Assembly: GCF_004331955.1 (NCBI RefSeq)
Contig: NZ_CP036532.1
Span: 930,001 to 994,000, forward strand
Length of the DNA stretch: 64,000 bases
DNA from: Roseitalea porphyridii
Lineage (GTDB): Bacteria; Pseudomonadota; Alphaproteobacteria; Rhizobiales; Rhizobiaceae
Direction of reading: 5' to 3'
The notes under the pieces were generated by a model. It saw only the letters and a list, made by a program, of their open reading frames with translations, was not told where the DNA came from and did not search any database. Shown here in pieces: positions 26,708 through 36,049 of the stretch. Positions within the stretch are counted from its first letter, which is position 1; the number at the start of each line of letters is the position of its first letter. The position numbers were made by a program, and so were the translations under genes.

Positions 26708-27650
26708 GGAACGCGCCCTCGCTTGCCAGTGGCACCTCGGCCTGCGGGTTGAGCAGCGCCGGACGCACCCACCAATCGTCGTGCACCGCCGACAGTTCCT
26801 CGGCCGCAGCCCGCGCGGCGTCCATATCCCCGTAAAGGGCGAAGCAGGTGGCGCCGGAACCGGACATGCGGGCCAGCGCCGGCCTCGTTTCGGCAAGCGC
26901 GTCGATCACCGCGTCGATCGTCGGCGCCAGCATCCGCGCCGGCTCTTCGAGATCGTTGCGGGTGTTTGTCGCAAGCCACCGCGCGAGCGCGCCGGCGCCG
27001 GCGAAGCCCGCTTCCGGCAGCGACGGCATGGCCGCGTTGGTGCGGTTGCGCAGCGCGCCGAACACCGCGGGCGTCGCAAGGGGAACGCCTGGATTGACCA
27101 GAACCGCCGGCAGCGGCGGCAGACCGTCGACCAGCGTCAGATCCTCGCCGATGCCACGCGCGATCAGCGCGCGGCTTTCGATGCACATGGCGATGTCGGC
27201 GCCCAGTTCGGCGCAGATCGCTTCGCGCGCCCGCGTCGTGATGGCGTCGGGGGCGCCCCACAGGCGCGCCAGAAGACGCAGCGTGGCCCCCGCATCGGCC
27301 GAACCGCCACCCAGACCCGAGGCGACGGGCAGATGCTTTTCTAGCGTGATTGCGGCAGGCGAATGCGCATCGACACGCGTCTGAAGCCAGTCGCGCGCCC
27401 GAAGGACCAGATTGTCGTCGGCATCGTCGAGTTCACCGGCTGCCGGCCCTTCCACCACGAAGCGGTCGCGGCCGGCATGGTCGGCGCTCAGCCGGTCGGC
27501 GGCGGCCTCGTCGGCGAAGACGACCAGCGTTTCCAGAAGGTGATAGCCATCGGGACGGCGGCCCGTGACGTGCAGGCACAGATTGACCTTCGCCGGCGCA
27601 AGGGCGCTGATCGGCCCCGTGGTCACCGGAACGCCGGTCGAAGCCCGCAC
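26694..27650 (-). CDS. ispE: 4-diphosphocytidyl-2-C-methyl-D-erythritol kinase
   Basis: 318-residue GHMP kinase of the non-mevalonate isoprenoid pathway. Recognisable are APAKVNLCLHVTGRRPDGYH (18-37), the glycine-rich ATP loop PVASGLGGGSADAG (about 108-121) and the C-terminal MSGSGATCFAL. The ATG at 27650 lies 3 bp after the stop of the upstream TPR gene, so the two are co-transcribed, and moaB follows with an overlap. Confidence 0.96.
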   Translation of the reverse strand: MRASTGVPVTTGPISALAPAKVNLCLHVTGRRPDGYHLLETLVVFADEAAADRLSADHAGRDRFVVEGPAAGELDDADDNLVLRARDWLQTRVDAHSPAAITLEKHLPVASGLGGGSADAGATLRLLARLWGAPDAITTRAREAICAELGADIAMCIESRALIARGIGEDLTLVDGLPPLPAVLVNPGVPLATPAVFGALRNRTNAAMPSLPEAGFAGAGALARWLATNTRNDLEEPARMLAPTIDAVIDALAETRPALARMSGSGATCFALYGDMDAARAAAEELSAVHDDWWVRPALLNPQAEVPLASEGAFRVRA

Positions 27651-27653
27651 GGA

Positions 27654-29477
27654 TCAGCCATCATTGCCGGATGCGGTGCCGCTGGCCTGTTCGGCCGCGC
27701 CATTGTCGATCCGGCTCGTCGCGATCATCGGTTCGCGGCCCGCATTGGCATCGGCCAGCTTTTGTCGGATCTCCGCCAGATCCTCTTCCTCCCCCTCCAT
27801 GGCGAGCGCGCGCGACCATTGATAGGTCGCCTCGAGCTGCCGTCCGACCCGCCAGTAGGCGTCGCCCAGATGATCGTTGATGATCATGTCCCGCGGGCGC
27901 AGTTCCGTCGCCGTCTCGAGCTGCTCTACCGCCTTTTCGAACTCGCCCAGCCGGTAGTAGGCCCAACCGAGCGAATCGACGATGTACCCGTCCCGGGGGC
28001 GCTGGGCGACCGCGGTGCGGATCATGTCGATGCCCTCGTCGAGGTTCATGTTCATGTCGATCCACGAATAGCCCAGATAGTTCAGCACGTCCGGCTGGTC
28101 GGGCACGAGCGTCAGCGTGTGCTTGAACACGCGCTCGGCCTCCGGCCAGCGGTCGGTGCGCTCATAGGCGATGCCGAGGCGGTAGTGCACCTGCCAGAAG
28201 CGCGGCTCGTCGAGGTCGAGCTGCTCGATCGCCGCCGCATAGACGTCGGCCGCCTCGTCGAATTCCTTCAGCGACGAATGCACGCCGCCGAGCGCGAGAT
28301 AGCCCCTGAAATCGTTCGGGTCCGCATCGATCAGCGCGCGAAGCTGCGCCTTGGCCTCGTCGTTCCGGTCGAGATCGGACAGCGCCAGACCGCGCTGCAG
28401 CGCCGAAATGTGCGCCAGCGGCGAATCGGACGGAACCGCGGCGTAGTAGCGGATCGCCTTGTCCGTCTGACCGAGCGCCTCGGCGATGCCGCCGAGTTCG
28501 AACAGGATCTGCGCATTGTTCGGCCAGAGGGCGCGGCCCAGTTCCAGATAGAGGGCTGCGAAATCCTCGGCGCCGTCGCGGTTGATGGCCGAACCCAGAT
28601 TGAGCAGGATTTCGGCTGCGCCACGCTGTGGCGTGGCGATGATGCTGCGCGAGCCCGCCGGCGTGTCGATCGTCTCGGCGACGGCCAGCATGTCGGGATT
28701 GTTCGGCGCGATCTCGAGCCCCCGCGCGATCGCCGCGCGCGCCTCGGCCAGTTTGCCGTTGCGCGCAAGGAACCGTGCATTGGCCTCGGCCAGCCGCAAA
28801 TAGGTCAGCGGCGAGGCGCTGCCGCCCGCCTGATCGCCGACCCCGGCGGCATAGCGCGCCTCGGCAACCTCGTTCATGCCCGCCGCATCGGCGATCAGTG
28901 CGCCGTGATAGCTGGCAAAGAGGGCATACCAGTCCGGCCCGTCCAGCGCATCGATCAGCGCCAGCGCGCCTTCCGTGTCGCCCGAACCGTGCAGCGCCCA
29001 GGCGCGCATGATGCCCGACATGAGCGTTTCGAGGTCGTTGCTGGCGCCCGACGACAGCAGCGCGTTCGCGTCCAGATAGCGGCTTTCGCGGACCGCATCG
29101 ACCCCGAGCAGGAGCCGTGCGAGCCGCGCCGCGCCCGTATCGTCCTTGAGCGCTTCGCCATGCGGCACGGCCGCCTCGATCTGCCCGTCGGTGACGAGCG
29201 CGATCATCAGGTCGCGGCGCAGGCCCTGGTTGCCGGGATCGAAGCGCAACGCCTCGTCGAAGAAGCGCGCCGCCGCCGTGAAATCGTAGCGGTCGCGCGC
29301 GGCGTTCGCGGCAAGGAAGGCGCCGGCGAACGTGCGGGTCGGAGCATGAAAGCCGTTGGTGGCGGCGCTGGCCGGGTTCGGCAGCGTGGTGATCGTCATC
29401 GTGCCGGCGAGGGCGGCCGCGGCAAGGATGCGGGAAAGTCGTATCGCGGATGTCGTTTGGGGCAATATCAGGTCCAT
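27654..29477 (-). CDS. exported tetratricopeptide-repeat protein
   Basis: 607 residues from the ATG at 29477. A signal peptide (SRILAAAALAGTMTITTL then PASA) leads to about a dozen TPR units, several with the canonical W/L-G-Y-A-F-A-P pattern (for example YIVDSLGWAYYRLGEFEKAVEQL and DHLGDAYWRVGRQLEATYQW regions). The end is acidic and Ala/Gly-rich. It is likely a periplasmic scaffold. The gene order polyprenyl synthase - TPR - ispE is conserved in Rhizobiales; the function is not established. The open frame extends to 29525 with an ATG at 29501 as an alternative. Confidence 0.85.
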   Translation of the reverse strand: MDLILPQTTSAIRLSRILAAAALAGTMTITTLPNPASAATNGFHAPTRTFAGAFLAANAARDRYDFTAAARFFDEALRFDPGNQGLRRDLMIALVTDGQIEAAVPHGEALKDDTGAARLARLLLGVDAVRESRYLDANALLSSGASNDLETLMSGIMRAWALHGSGDTEGALALIDALDGPDWYALFASYHGALIADAAGMNEVAEARYAAGVGDQAGGSASPLTYLRLAEANARFLARNGKLAEARAAIARGLEIAPNNPDMLAVAETIDTPAGSRSIIATPQRGAAEILLNLGSAINRDGAEDFAALYLELGRALWPNNAQILFELGGIAEALGQTDKAIRYYAAVPSDSPLAHISALQRGLALSDLDRNDEAKAQLRALIDADPNDFRGYLALGGVHSSLKEFDEAADVYAAAIEQLDLDEPRFWQVHYRLGIAYERTDRWPEAERVFKHTLTLVPDQPDVLNYLGYSWIDMNMNLDEGIDMIRTAVAQRPRDGYIVDSLGWAYYRLGEFEKAVEQLETATELRPRDMIINDHLGDAYWRVGRQLEATYQWSRALAMEGEEEDLAEIRQKLADANAGREPMIATSRIDNGAAEQASGTASGNDG

Positions 29478-29579
29478 TGGCAGCGATTCACCCGCCAGCA
29501 TGGCGCTTTTGTGGCTCTGCGGCAATCGCCGCTTACGGCAAAACCGCTAAGGGTTCGTGACCGCCGGCGCGCGGGCCGG

Positions 29580-30593
29580 TCAATTCAGCCGCGAGATACA
29601 GAAGTCGACGACCTCCAGAAGCGCCGTCTTCTGCGGGCCGGCCGGCATCGGCGCCAGCGCGTCGCGGGCGATCGCGCCGAAATGGCGGGCCCGCCCGATC
29701 GTGTCGGCAAGCGCGCCGTGACGGGACATCAGGCCGCGCGCCCGTTCGAGGCGTTCGTCGCCATTGTCGCCGTCCTCGAGGCTCTCGCGCCAGAAGATGC
29801 GCTCCTCGTCCGAGCCGCGACGGTAGGCCAGAAGGACCGGCAGGGTGATCTTGCCCTCGCGGAAGTCGTCGCCGACGTTCTTGCCCAGATCGTTGGCGTT
29901 GCCGCCATAGTCGAGCACGTCGTCCACGAGCTGGAAGGCAAGGCCGAGATTGAGCCCGTAGGACCGCAGCGCGGCACGCTCGTCGGCACCCATGCCGGCG
30001 ACGATCGGCCCGACCTCGCAGGCGGCCAGGAACAGTGCGGCGGTCTTGGCCTTGATGACGGCCAGATAGTCGTCCTCGGTGGTCGACAGTTTCTTGGCCG
30101 CCGAAAGCTGCATCACCTCGCCTTCGGCGATGATCGCCGAGGCCGTCGAAAGCACGTCGAGCGCGTCCATTTCGCCGACATCGACCATCATACGGAAGGC
30201 CTGGCCGAGCAGGAAGTCGCCGACCAGCACGCTCGCCTGATTGCCCCAGATCATCCGGGCGGTCGGCTTGGAACGGCGTCGGTCGCTCTCGTCGACCACA
30301 TCGTCGTGAAGCAGCGTCGCGGTGTGCATGAACTCGACGCTGGCGGCCAGCTTGATGTGCCCGTCGCCCTCGTAGCCGAACATCTCGGCGCTGGCGATCG
30401 TCAACATCGGCCGCAGCCGCTTGCCACCGGAATTGATCAGGTGGTTGGCGACCTCGGGGATCATCTTCACGTCCGAGCCGGCCTTGTCGAGGATGAGCTG
30501 GTTCACCCGTTCCATGCCGGGCCGCGCGAGCCCGATCAGACCGTCGATTCCGTTGTTTCTGGGCTGCTCGTCAAGCGAGACAACGACACCCAT
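29580..30593 (-). CDS. long-chain polyprenyl diphosphate synthase (octa/decaprenyl, ubiquinone side chain)
   Basis: 337 residues with both aspartate-rich motifs of trans-prenyltransferases, DDVVD (in LLHDDVVDESDRRR) and DDVLD (in FQLVDDVLDYGG), plus GGKRLRP. It elongates farnesyl-type diphosphates to the C40-C50 side chain of ubiquinone, which UbiA (encoded 2.5 kb away) attaches to 4-hydroxybenzoate. ATG at 30593 has GGAGGGG just upstream; the 38 extra residues of the open frame are not supported. Chain length cannot be fixed from sequence; alphaproteobacteria usually make Q10. Confidence 0.93.
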   Translation of the reverse strand: MGVVVSLDEQPRNNGIDGLIGLARPGMERVNQLILDKAGSDVKMIPEVANHLINSGGKRLRPMLTIASAEMFGYEGDGHIKLAASVEFMHTATLLHDDVVDESDRRRSKPTARMIWGNQASVLVGDFLLGQAFRMMVDVGEMDALDVLSTASAIIAEGEVMQLSAAKKLSTTEDDYLAVIKAKTAALFLAACEVGPIVAGMGADERAALRSYGLNLGLAFQLVDDVLDYGGNANDLGKNVGDDFREGKITLPVLLAYRRGSDEERIFWRESLEDGDNGDERLERARGLMSRHGALADTIGRARHFGAIARDALAPMPAGPQKTALLEVVDFCISRLN

Positions 30594-30724
30594 GGGACCC
30601 CTCCATTTTGGCCGGCACCCTATGGACTGGGCGACCGGCCGGCAAGCGGCGAATTGGCACGGGGCATGCCGCGATCGTCGCAGGGATGCTTGCCGCGCGG
30701 CGGTCATGGGCGTAACCAGAGCCG

Positions 30725-30946
30725 ATGAAAGAACTGATGCGGTCCAACGACGTCGTCACGCTCTCCTTCGTCGAGGCCCTGATGCGCGACGCCGGAATCG
30801 GCGTAATGATCGCCGATCAGGCGATGTCGATCATGGAGGGCTCGATCGGCGCGATTCCGCGCCGCGTGCTCGTTGAAAGCGACCGCATCGAGCAGGCGCG
30901 GCGAGTCATGCGCGACGCGGGCTTGGGCCATGAGCTCTCCGGCTGA
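30725..30946 (+). CDS. DUF2007 domain protein
   Basis: 73 residues. The pattern KELMRSNDVVTLSFVEALMRDAGI ... RRVLVESDRIEQARRVMRDAGL is that of DUF2007, a small PII-like/signal-transducing family of unknown role. Its end overlaps the downstream methyltransferase by 17 bp, so the two are translated from one message. It is divergent from the polyprenyl synthase. Confidence 0.88.
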   Translation: MKELMRSNDVVTLSFVEALMRDAGIGVMIADQAMSIMEGSIGAIPRRVLVESDRIEQARRVMRDAGLGHELSG

Positions 30947-31724
30947 CCGGTCGTTCCCGACGACGATCGACGCGTTCCACCGCGGCCGTTTCATGATCGT
31001 GCAGCCGGCCGAAGGGCATCATCGCGCCGGTCTCGACGCGATGCTGCTCGCGGCCACCGTGCCGGACGGCTTTGCGGGCCATCTCGCCGATCTGGGCGCG
31101 GGCGCGGGGGCGGCCGGCCTTGCGGTCCTGAGCCGCTGCGTCGATGCCACGGCCACGCTGGTCGATAACGACCCGGCAATGATCGCTTGCGCCCGTGAAA
31201 CGCTCGCCCATCGGGACAATGCGGACTTCGGCGGGCGCGCGGCGATCCTCGACGCCGACGTCACGCTTGCGGGACGCGTCCGGACGGCGGCCGGACTTGG
31301 GCCCGACATGGCCGACCACGCGATCGCCAACCCGCCGTTCAACGATGCACGCGACCGGCAAACGCCGAAGGCCGGACGCGCGGCGGCGCATGTGATCGAC
31401 GCGGGAACCCTGGCCGGCTGGATCAGGACCGCCGCCGCGATCGTCCGCCCGGGCGGACGGTTCGGCCTGATCGCCCGACCCACGATGCTCGGCGACATGC
31501 TCGGGGCGATGGAGGGCCGGTTCGGTGGCCTCGCCCTCAGGCCGGTCCATCCCCGGCCCGATGCGACCGCGATCAGGGTCCTTGTCGAAGGCGTCAAGGG
31601 CAGTCGGGCGCGGCTTGCGATGCTGCCGCCCGTCGTCCTGCATCCGCCCGGATCGGACACCGGTTTCACCGATGAGGCCGACGCGCTGATCAATGGTCGC
31701 GCGCACCTTCGGATGCGACCGTGA
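30930..31724 (+). CDS. tRNA1(Val) adenine-N6 methyltransferase-like protein (TrmN6/YfiC family)
   Basis: 264 residues. SAM-binding motif I is ADLGAGAGAAGLAV (about 53-66), VDNDP is the ribose-binding acidic turn, and the catalytic IANPPFND (N-P-P-F) identifies an adenine N6 methyltransferase. The early segment GRFMIVQPAEGHHRAGLDAMLLA is typical of the YfiC family. It probably modifies tRNA. The ATG at 30930 lies inside the DUF2007 gene. The stop abuts the purD stop with no spacer. Confidence 0.87.
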   Translation: MSSPADRSFPTTIDAFHRGRFMIVQPAEGHHRAGLDAMLLAATVPDGFAGHLADLGAGAGAAGLAVLSRCVDATATLVDNDPAMIACARETLAHRDNADFGGRAAILDADVTLAGRVRTAAGLGPDMADHAIANPPFNDARDRQTPKAGRAAAHVIDAGTLAGWIRTAAAIVRPGGRFGLIARPTMLGDMLGAMEGRFGGLALRPVHPRPDATAIRVLVEGVKGSRARLAMLPPVVLHPPGSDTGFTDEADALINGRAHLRMRP

Positions 31725-32999
31725 TCATTCCTCGCGTTCGAGCGCGCGCCAGCCGATGTCGGAACGGCAGAACCCTTCCGGCCAGTCGATGGCCGCGACC
31801 GCTTGGTAGGCACGCGCTTGCGCTTCCCGCACCGAATTTCCCAGGGCCGTGACATTGAGAACCCGGCCGCCATTGGCGATCAGATCGGCGCCCTTGCGCG
31901 CCGTGCCGGCATGGAAGACGAGGACCGCGTCCATCGACGCGGCCTTGCCGAGACCGCCGATCACCGAGCCTTTCTCGGGTCTTTCGGGATAGCCGGGCGC
32001 GCACATGACGACGGTGAGCGCGGCCTTGTCGGTCCACTGCGCGTCCATCCCCGACAGATCGCCGTCCGCCGCCGCTTTCAGGAGCGGCAGCAGGTCGGAG
32101 GTCAAGCGGGGCATCAGGACCTGGCATTCGGGGTCGCCGAAGCGGACATTGTATTCGATCAGCTTGGGCCCCTCGGCGGTCACCATCAGCCCGGCATAGA
32201 GGACGCCCGTGAACGGACAGCCCATCTCGGCCATGCCGGCCAGCGTTGGCTCGATGATCTCGGCCATCACGCGGCGCTGCATCGCCTCATCGAAGATCGG
32301 CGCGGGCGAATAGGCGCCCATGCCGCCCGTGTTGGGGCCGGTGTCACGGTCGCCCACGCGCTTGTGGTCCTGCGCCGAGGTCAGCGGCAGCGCGGTCTTA
32401 CCGTCGCACAGGCAGAAGAAGCTGACTTCCTCGCCCTCGAGGAATTCCTCGATCACCAACTCGGCGCCGGCATCGCCGAAAGCGCCCTCGAAGCAATCGT
32501 CGATCGCCGCCATCGCCTCTTCGGTCGTCATGGCTACGGTCACGCCCTTGCCGGCGGCGAGCCCGTCCGCCTTGATGACGATCGGCGCGCCCTGCGCACG
32601 GGCATACATCTTCGCCTTTGGTGCGTTGTTGAAGCGCTGATAGGCAGCGGTCGGGATCGAAAAGCGCGCACACAGATCCTTGGTGAAGCCCTTCGAGCCC
32701 TCAAGTTGCGCGGCCGCCGCCGAGGGCCCGAACACCGAAATCCCCGCCGCGCGAAGATCATCGCCGTGGCCGGCGACGAGCGGCGCCTCGGGGCCGATTA
32801 TCACCAGATCGACTGACTGCAGCCGGCAGAAATCGATCACCGCGCGATGGTCGGCCACGTCGATCACCGCGTTGGTGGCGATCTCTTCTGTGCCCGGATT
32901 GCCCGGCGCGCAGATCAGCGCCGTGAGCGCCGGCGATGTCGCAAGCTTCCAGGCCAGCGCATGCTCGCGTCCGCCGCCGCCGATCAACAGAACGCGCAT
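31725..32999 (-). CDS. purD: phosphoribosylamine-glycine ligase
   Basis: 424-residue ATP-grasp enzyme of purine synthesis that joins phosphoribosylamine and glycine. Motifs: [17 protein letters not shown] at the N-terminus, the ATP-grasp [14 protein letters not shown], the substrate loop [22 protein letters not shown] region and [11 protein letters not shown]. Full length for the family. It converges on the adenine methyltransferase gene with zero spacing, so transcripts must overlap. Confidence 0.97.
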   Translation of the reverse strand: MRVLLIGGGGREHALAWKLATSPALTALICAPGNPGTEEIATNAVIDVADHRAVIDFCRLQSVDLVIIGPEAPLVAGHGDDLRAAGISVFGPSAAAAQLEGSKGFTKDLCARFSIPTAAYQRFNNAPKAKMYARAQGAPIVIKADGLAAGKGVTVAMTTEEAMAAIDDCFEGAFGDAGAELVIEEFLEGEEVSFFCLCDGKTALPLTSAQDHKRVGDRDTGPNTGGMGAYSPAPIFDEAMQRRVMAEIIEPTLAGMAEMGCPFTGVLYAGLMVTAEGPKLIEYNVRFGDPECQVLMPRLTSDLLPLLKAAADGDLSGMDAQWTDKAALTVVMCAPGYPERPEKGSVIGGLGKAASMDAVLVFHAGTARKGADLIANGGRVLNVTALGNSVREAQARAYQAVAAIDWPEGFCRSDIGWRALEREE

Positions 33000-33112
33000 G
33001 TCGGTTCGTCTCCGCTCGATAGCCGTGGCCCGGCGCTACGCGGCGCTGTGGCACGGGTCAAGATCGGCGCACGGCGCTTGATTTTTGCCCACAGGGTTGC
33101 CACGAGGCGGCA

Positions 33113-34087
33113 ATGGAAGATGTTCAGTCCAAGGGACGTCAGGGACGCGTTGCCGACGCGCCGTCGGGGCACTGGGTCTATGCCGCCCTGCCGCGCGTCG
33201 CCTGGCCCTATGCGCAGCTTGCCCGGTGGGACCGGCCGATCGGCTGGTGGCTGCTGCTGTGGCCGTGCTGGTGGGCGGCCGCGCTCGCCCCGTTCGGTCA
33301 CGGCACCGCGACGCTGCCCGTGGCTGCGCAACTGCCCGATCCGTGGCACATGGCCCTCTTTCTGGTCGGCGCGATCGCCATGCGCGGCGCCGGCTGCACC
33401 TACAACGATCTGGTCGACCGCAACATCGACGATCAGGTCGCACGCACGCGCTCGCGGCCACTGCCCTCCGGCCAGGTCACGCCGTTTCAGGCCAAGGCGT
33501 TCCTCGTCGCCCAGGCGCTGGTCGGCTTCCTGGTGCTGATCCAGTTCAACGTCACGGCGATCTGGGTCGGCATCGCCTCGCTCGCGGTCGTGGCAATCTA
33601 TCCGTTCGCCAAGCGCTTCACCGACTGGCCGCAGCTCTTCCTGGGTCTTGCCTTCTCCTGGGGCGCCTTCATGGGCTGGGTCGCCGTGCACGCCTCGCTC
33701 GGCGTGACGCCCTTCCTGCTCTATGCCGGCTGCATCCTGTGGACGATCGGCTATGACACGATCTACGCGCATCAGGACAAGGAGGACGACGCGCTCGTCG
33801 GCGTGCGCTCGACGGCGCGCCTGTTCGGCGACAAGACCAAGCCGGCGCTCCTGATCCTCTATGGCGGGATGGTGATCCTGCTGGCGGCGAGTTTCGCCAG
33901 CACGCAGGTGCCGATCATCGCCTATACCGGCCTGATCGCAGCCGGGCTGCACATGGCCAACCAGATCCGCGTTCTCGACATCGACGACGCGGACCAGTGC
34001 CTGGCCCTGTTCAAATCCAACACGGTCGTCGGCTGGCTGATCTTCGGCGGCCTCGTCGCCGGCTCGCTCTGGATGCTGGCGACCTGA
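33113..34087 (+). CDS. ubiA: 4-hydroxybenzoate polyprenyltransferase
   Basis: 324 residues with about eight or nine transmembrane helices. The first aspartate-rich motif is NDLVDRNIDDQVARTRSRP (about 100-118) and the second is DTIYAHQDKEDD, both needed for Mg2+-diphosphate binding. It prenylates 4-hydroxybenzoate in ubiquinone synthesis at the inner membrane. GAGG lies 5 bases before the ATG. It converges with the DUF6101 gene 3 bp away. Confidence 0.95.
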   Translation: MEDVQSKGRQGRVADAPSGHWVYAALPRVAWPYAQLARWDRPIGWWLLLWPCWWAAALAPFGHGTATLPVAAQLPDPWHMALFLVGAIAMRGAGCTYNDLVDRNIDDQVARTRSRPLPSGQVTPFQAKAFLVAQALVGFLVLIQFNVTAIWVGIASLAVVAIYPFAKRFTDWPQLFLGLAFSWGAFMGWVAVHASLGVTPFLLYAGCILWTIGYDTIYAHQDKEDDALVGVRSTARLFGDKTKPALLILYGGMVILLAASFASTQVPIIAYTGLIAAGLHMANQIRVLDIDDADQCLALFKSNTVVGWLIFGGLVAGSLWMLAT

Positions 34088-34090
34088 CCG

Positions 34091-34663
34091 TCAGATCGTC
34101 GGGTCGCGGGCGATGATCTCCTCGCCGTGCACCATCAGCCGGCAGCCCAGATTGCCCAGCCGCCGCCGCGCCAGAAAGCGCGGACGCCGTTCGGCGAACA
34201 TCGAATGATGCCGACGCGGCTGCGGTTCATCGGACACGAGACCGCGGGCGCTTTCCTCGAGCGTGCGGGCGACGCCGTCCGCCTCGATCATCATCATCGG
34301 CAGGCCGAGAAGTTCCGACCAGACCTGCCAGTCCTTGGCGATGCCCGGCAGGTCGTAGCCGACGCTCAGCGGCACGCACAGTTCGGCATCTTCATGCAGC
34401 AGTTCGAGCGTGACGAGCGCATGTTCGGGGCCCGTCTCGGTGGCCCGGACCGCGACGCCCCGGAAGGCGCGCGCGGGAAGGGCGACATGCAGCGGAAGGC
34501 CGGACTGCTTGAGCGTCCGCTTCATCGTTGCGCCGCGCCGGTTGACGGTGATCGTCGTTTCGTCCCGGTCGTCGCGCGCCGCGTAGGACAGTTCCTGCGG
34601 AAGCCGGGCCGGGTCGAGCCGAAACTCGTGACCTGCCCAGGCCGGTTGTGCACCCATGCTCAT
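34091..34663 (-). CDS. DUF6101 family protein of unknown function, downstream of a glycine-riboswitch-like leader
   Basis: 190 residues, soluble, no signal peptide. The sequence is mixed alpha/beta with basic ends (HHSMFAERRPRFLARRRLGN near the C-terminus) and conserved segments FRGVAVRA and AELCVPLSVGYDLPGIAKDWQVWSE regions. I recognise it only as a family restricted to Rhizobiales-type genomes. The ATG at 34663 has AGGTGAGG 8 bases upstream; this ribosome-binding site is the 3' edge of the aptamer-like RNA, so translation could be switched by ligand. If the leader senses glycine, the protein is probably linked to glycine or one-carbon metabolism. Confidence 0.78.
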   Translation of the reverse strand: MSMGAQPAWAGHEFRLDPARLPQELSYAARDDRDETTITVNRRGATMKRTLKQSGLPLHVALPARAFRGVAVRATETGPEHALVTLELLHEDAELCVPLSVGYDLPGIAKDWQVWSELLGLPMMMIEADGVARTLEESARGLVSDEPQPRRHHSMFAERRPRFLARRRLGNLGCRLMVHGEEIIARDPTI

Positions 34664-34671
34664 GGTTGACG

Positions 34672-34763
34672 CCTCACCTGCTTGTCCTGAGAGCCGCCGG
34701 GCCTTTTTTGGCCTCTTGCGATCTCGGTCCCTGTTTGCCGGACGGCTTGTTTCTCCGTCTCGA
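34672..34763 (-). promoter_or_regulatory. glycine-riboswitch-like single aptamer in the leader of the DUF6101 gene
   Basis: Read on the minus strand, the order and spacing of the glycine aptamer are present: P1 5' strand GGAGA (34756-34752), a short hairpin, the core ACCGAGATCGCAA (34728-34716; consensus ACCGAAGGRGCAA, same 13-base length), a P3 hairpin GGCC-A6-GGCC (34713-34700), then CTCTCAGG (34693-34686), whose UCUC can pair with GAGA. The 3' AAAGGAC part is replaced by ACAAGCAGG. The Shine-Dalgarno AGGTGAGG follows directly. Only one aptamer is seen. A covariance search was not possible. Confidence 0.6.
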
Positions 34764-34951
34764 CTGCGGCCAGACTAGCCCAGCCCGGCCAAGCAAGCGC
34801 TAACAAGCGCGGTTAAGAAAAGATCGACGCGTCCGATGGTTAGCGGAATCCCACCGTCGTTCACCGGCTGGAAGGATTTGGCACAGCTTGACCGTTCCGG
34901 TCGCCCGTGCGAGGGCAGCAGCGTCTTCTCCGCACCCTGCCCCGACATGCC

Positions 34952-35896
34952 ATGACCGCCCATACGACGATCGATGCGCAGCATCCGACCCGCTCCTTCC
35001 AGGGGCTGATCCTGACCCTGCACGACTACTGGGCCCGCCAGGGCTGCGCGATCCTGCAGCCCTACGACATGGAGGTCGGCGCCGGCACCTTCCATCCGGC
35101 GACGACCCTGCGCTCGCTCGGTCCGAAACCGTGGAAGGCGGCCTATGTGCAGCCCTCGCGGAGACCGACCGACGGCCGCTATGGCGAGAACCCCAACCGG
35201 CTGCAGCACTACTACCAGTATCAGGTGCTGCTGAAGCCATCGCCGCCTGACCTGCAGGAGCTTTATCTCGGTTCGCTCAAGGCGATCGGCATCGACCCGC
35301 TCCTGCACGACATCCGTTTCGTCGAGGACGACTGGGAAAGCCCGACGCTCGGCGCATGGGGCCTCGGCTGGGAGTGCTGGTGCGACGGCATGGAAGTGTC
35401 CCAGTTCACCTACTTCCAGCAGGTCTGCGGCATCGAATGCGCGCCGGTCTCGGGCGAACTGACCTACGGGCTCGAGCGGCTCGCCATGTACGTGCAGAAC
35501 GTCGACAACGTCTACGATCTGAACTTCAACGGCGGCGAGGGTGACGACAGGATCACCTATGGCGATGTGTTCCTGCAGGCCGAGCAGGAATATTCGAGGC
35601 ACAATTTCGAATATGCCGACACCGCCATGCTGATGCGCCATTTCGAGGACGCCGAAAAGGAGTGCCTGGCGCTGCTCGCCGCCGGCGCGCCCGGCGAAGG
35701 GTCCAACGATCGCCTGCACAAATGCGTGCTGCCGGCCTACGACCAGACCATCAAGGCCAGCCACGTCTTCAACCTGCTCGATGCGCGGGGCGTGATCTCG
35801 GTGACCGAGCGTCAGAGCTACATCTTGCGGGTGCGCGATCTGGCCAAGGCGTGCGGCGAGGCGTTCCTGAAGACAAGGGCCGGCGGCGCAAGCTGA
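34952..35896 (+). CDS. glyQ: glycyl-tRNA synthetase alpha subunit
   Basis: 314 residues of the alpha2beta2 bacterial enzyme, holding the catalytic core: [20 protein letters not shown], the class II motif-like [36 protein letters not shown] region and WEVWCDGMEV-like [18 protein letters not shown]. The ATG at 34952 gives the usual N-terminus; no strong ribosome site is visible. Its partner glyS is not adjacent: three unrelated genes (fasciclin, lemA, DUF2207) and a terminator lie between. Confidence 0.96.
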   Translation: MTAHTTIDAQHPTRSFQGLILTLHDYWARQGCAILQPYDMEVGAGTFHPATTLRSLGPKPWKAAYVQPSRRPTDGRYGENPNRLQHYYQYQVLLKPSPPDLQELYLGSLKAIGIDPLLHDIRFVEDDWESPTLGAWGLGWECWCDGMEVSQFTYFQQVCGIECAPVSGELTYGLERLAMYVQNVDNVYDLNFNGGEGDDRITYGDVFLQAEQEYSRHNFEYADTAMLMRHFEDAEKECLALLAAGAPGEGSNDRLHKCVLPAYDQTIKASHVFNLLDARGVISVTERQSYILRVRDLAKACGEAFLKTRAGGAS

Positions 35897-36049
35897 GCCT
35901 CGCCTACGCCCGATTTCCCGATCGGATCACCAACAAAGGTGTGAACCGATGTGATCGGGCCGCGATCATCCGTCCCGACCCGCCTTCGTAAACGCTCGCA
36001 TCGGCACGGGCTCGCCGCGCCGTCGCGATCACACACGGAGGACTACACC

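Noticed and set aside
27363-30728. Very long open frame (1121 codons) on the plus strand
   Set aside because: It is antisense to ispE, the TPR gene and the polyprenyl synthase gene, all with clear families. Its translation is Arg/His/Gly-rich without domains, the usual antisense product of high-GC coding DNA.
34681-34760. TPP riboswitch on the plus strand upstream of glyQ (CTGAGA-like box)
   Set aside because: The second THI-box element is absent, and the minus-strand reading fits the glycine aptamer in several consecutive positions.
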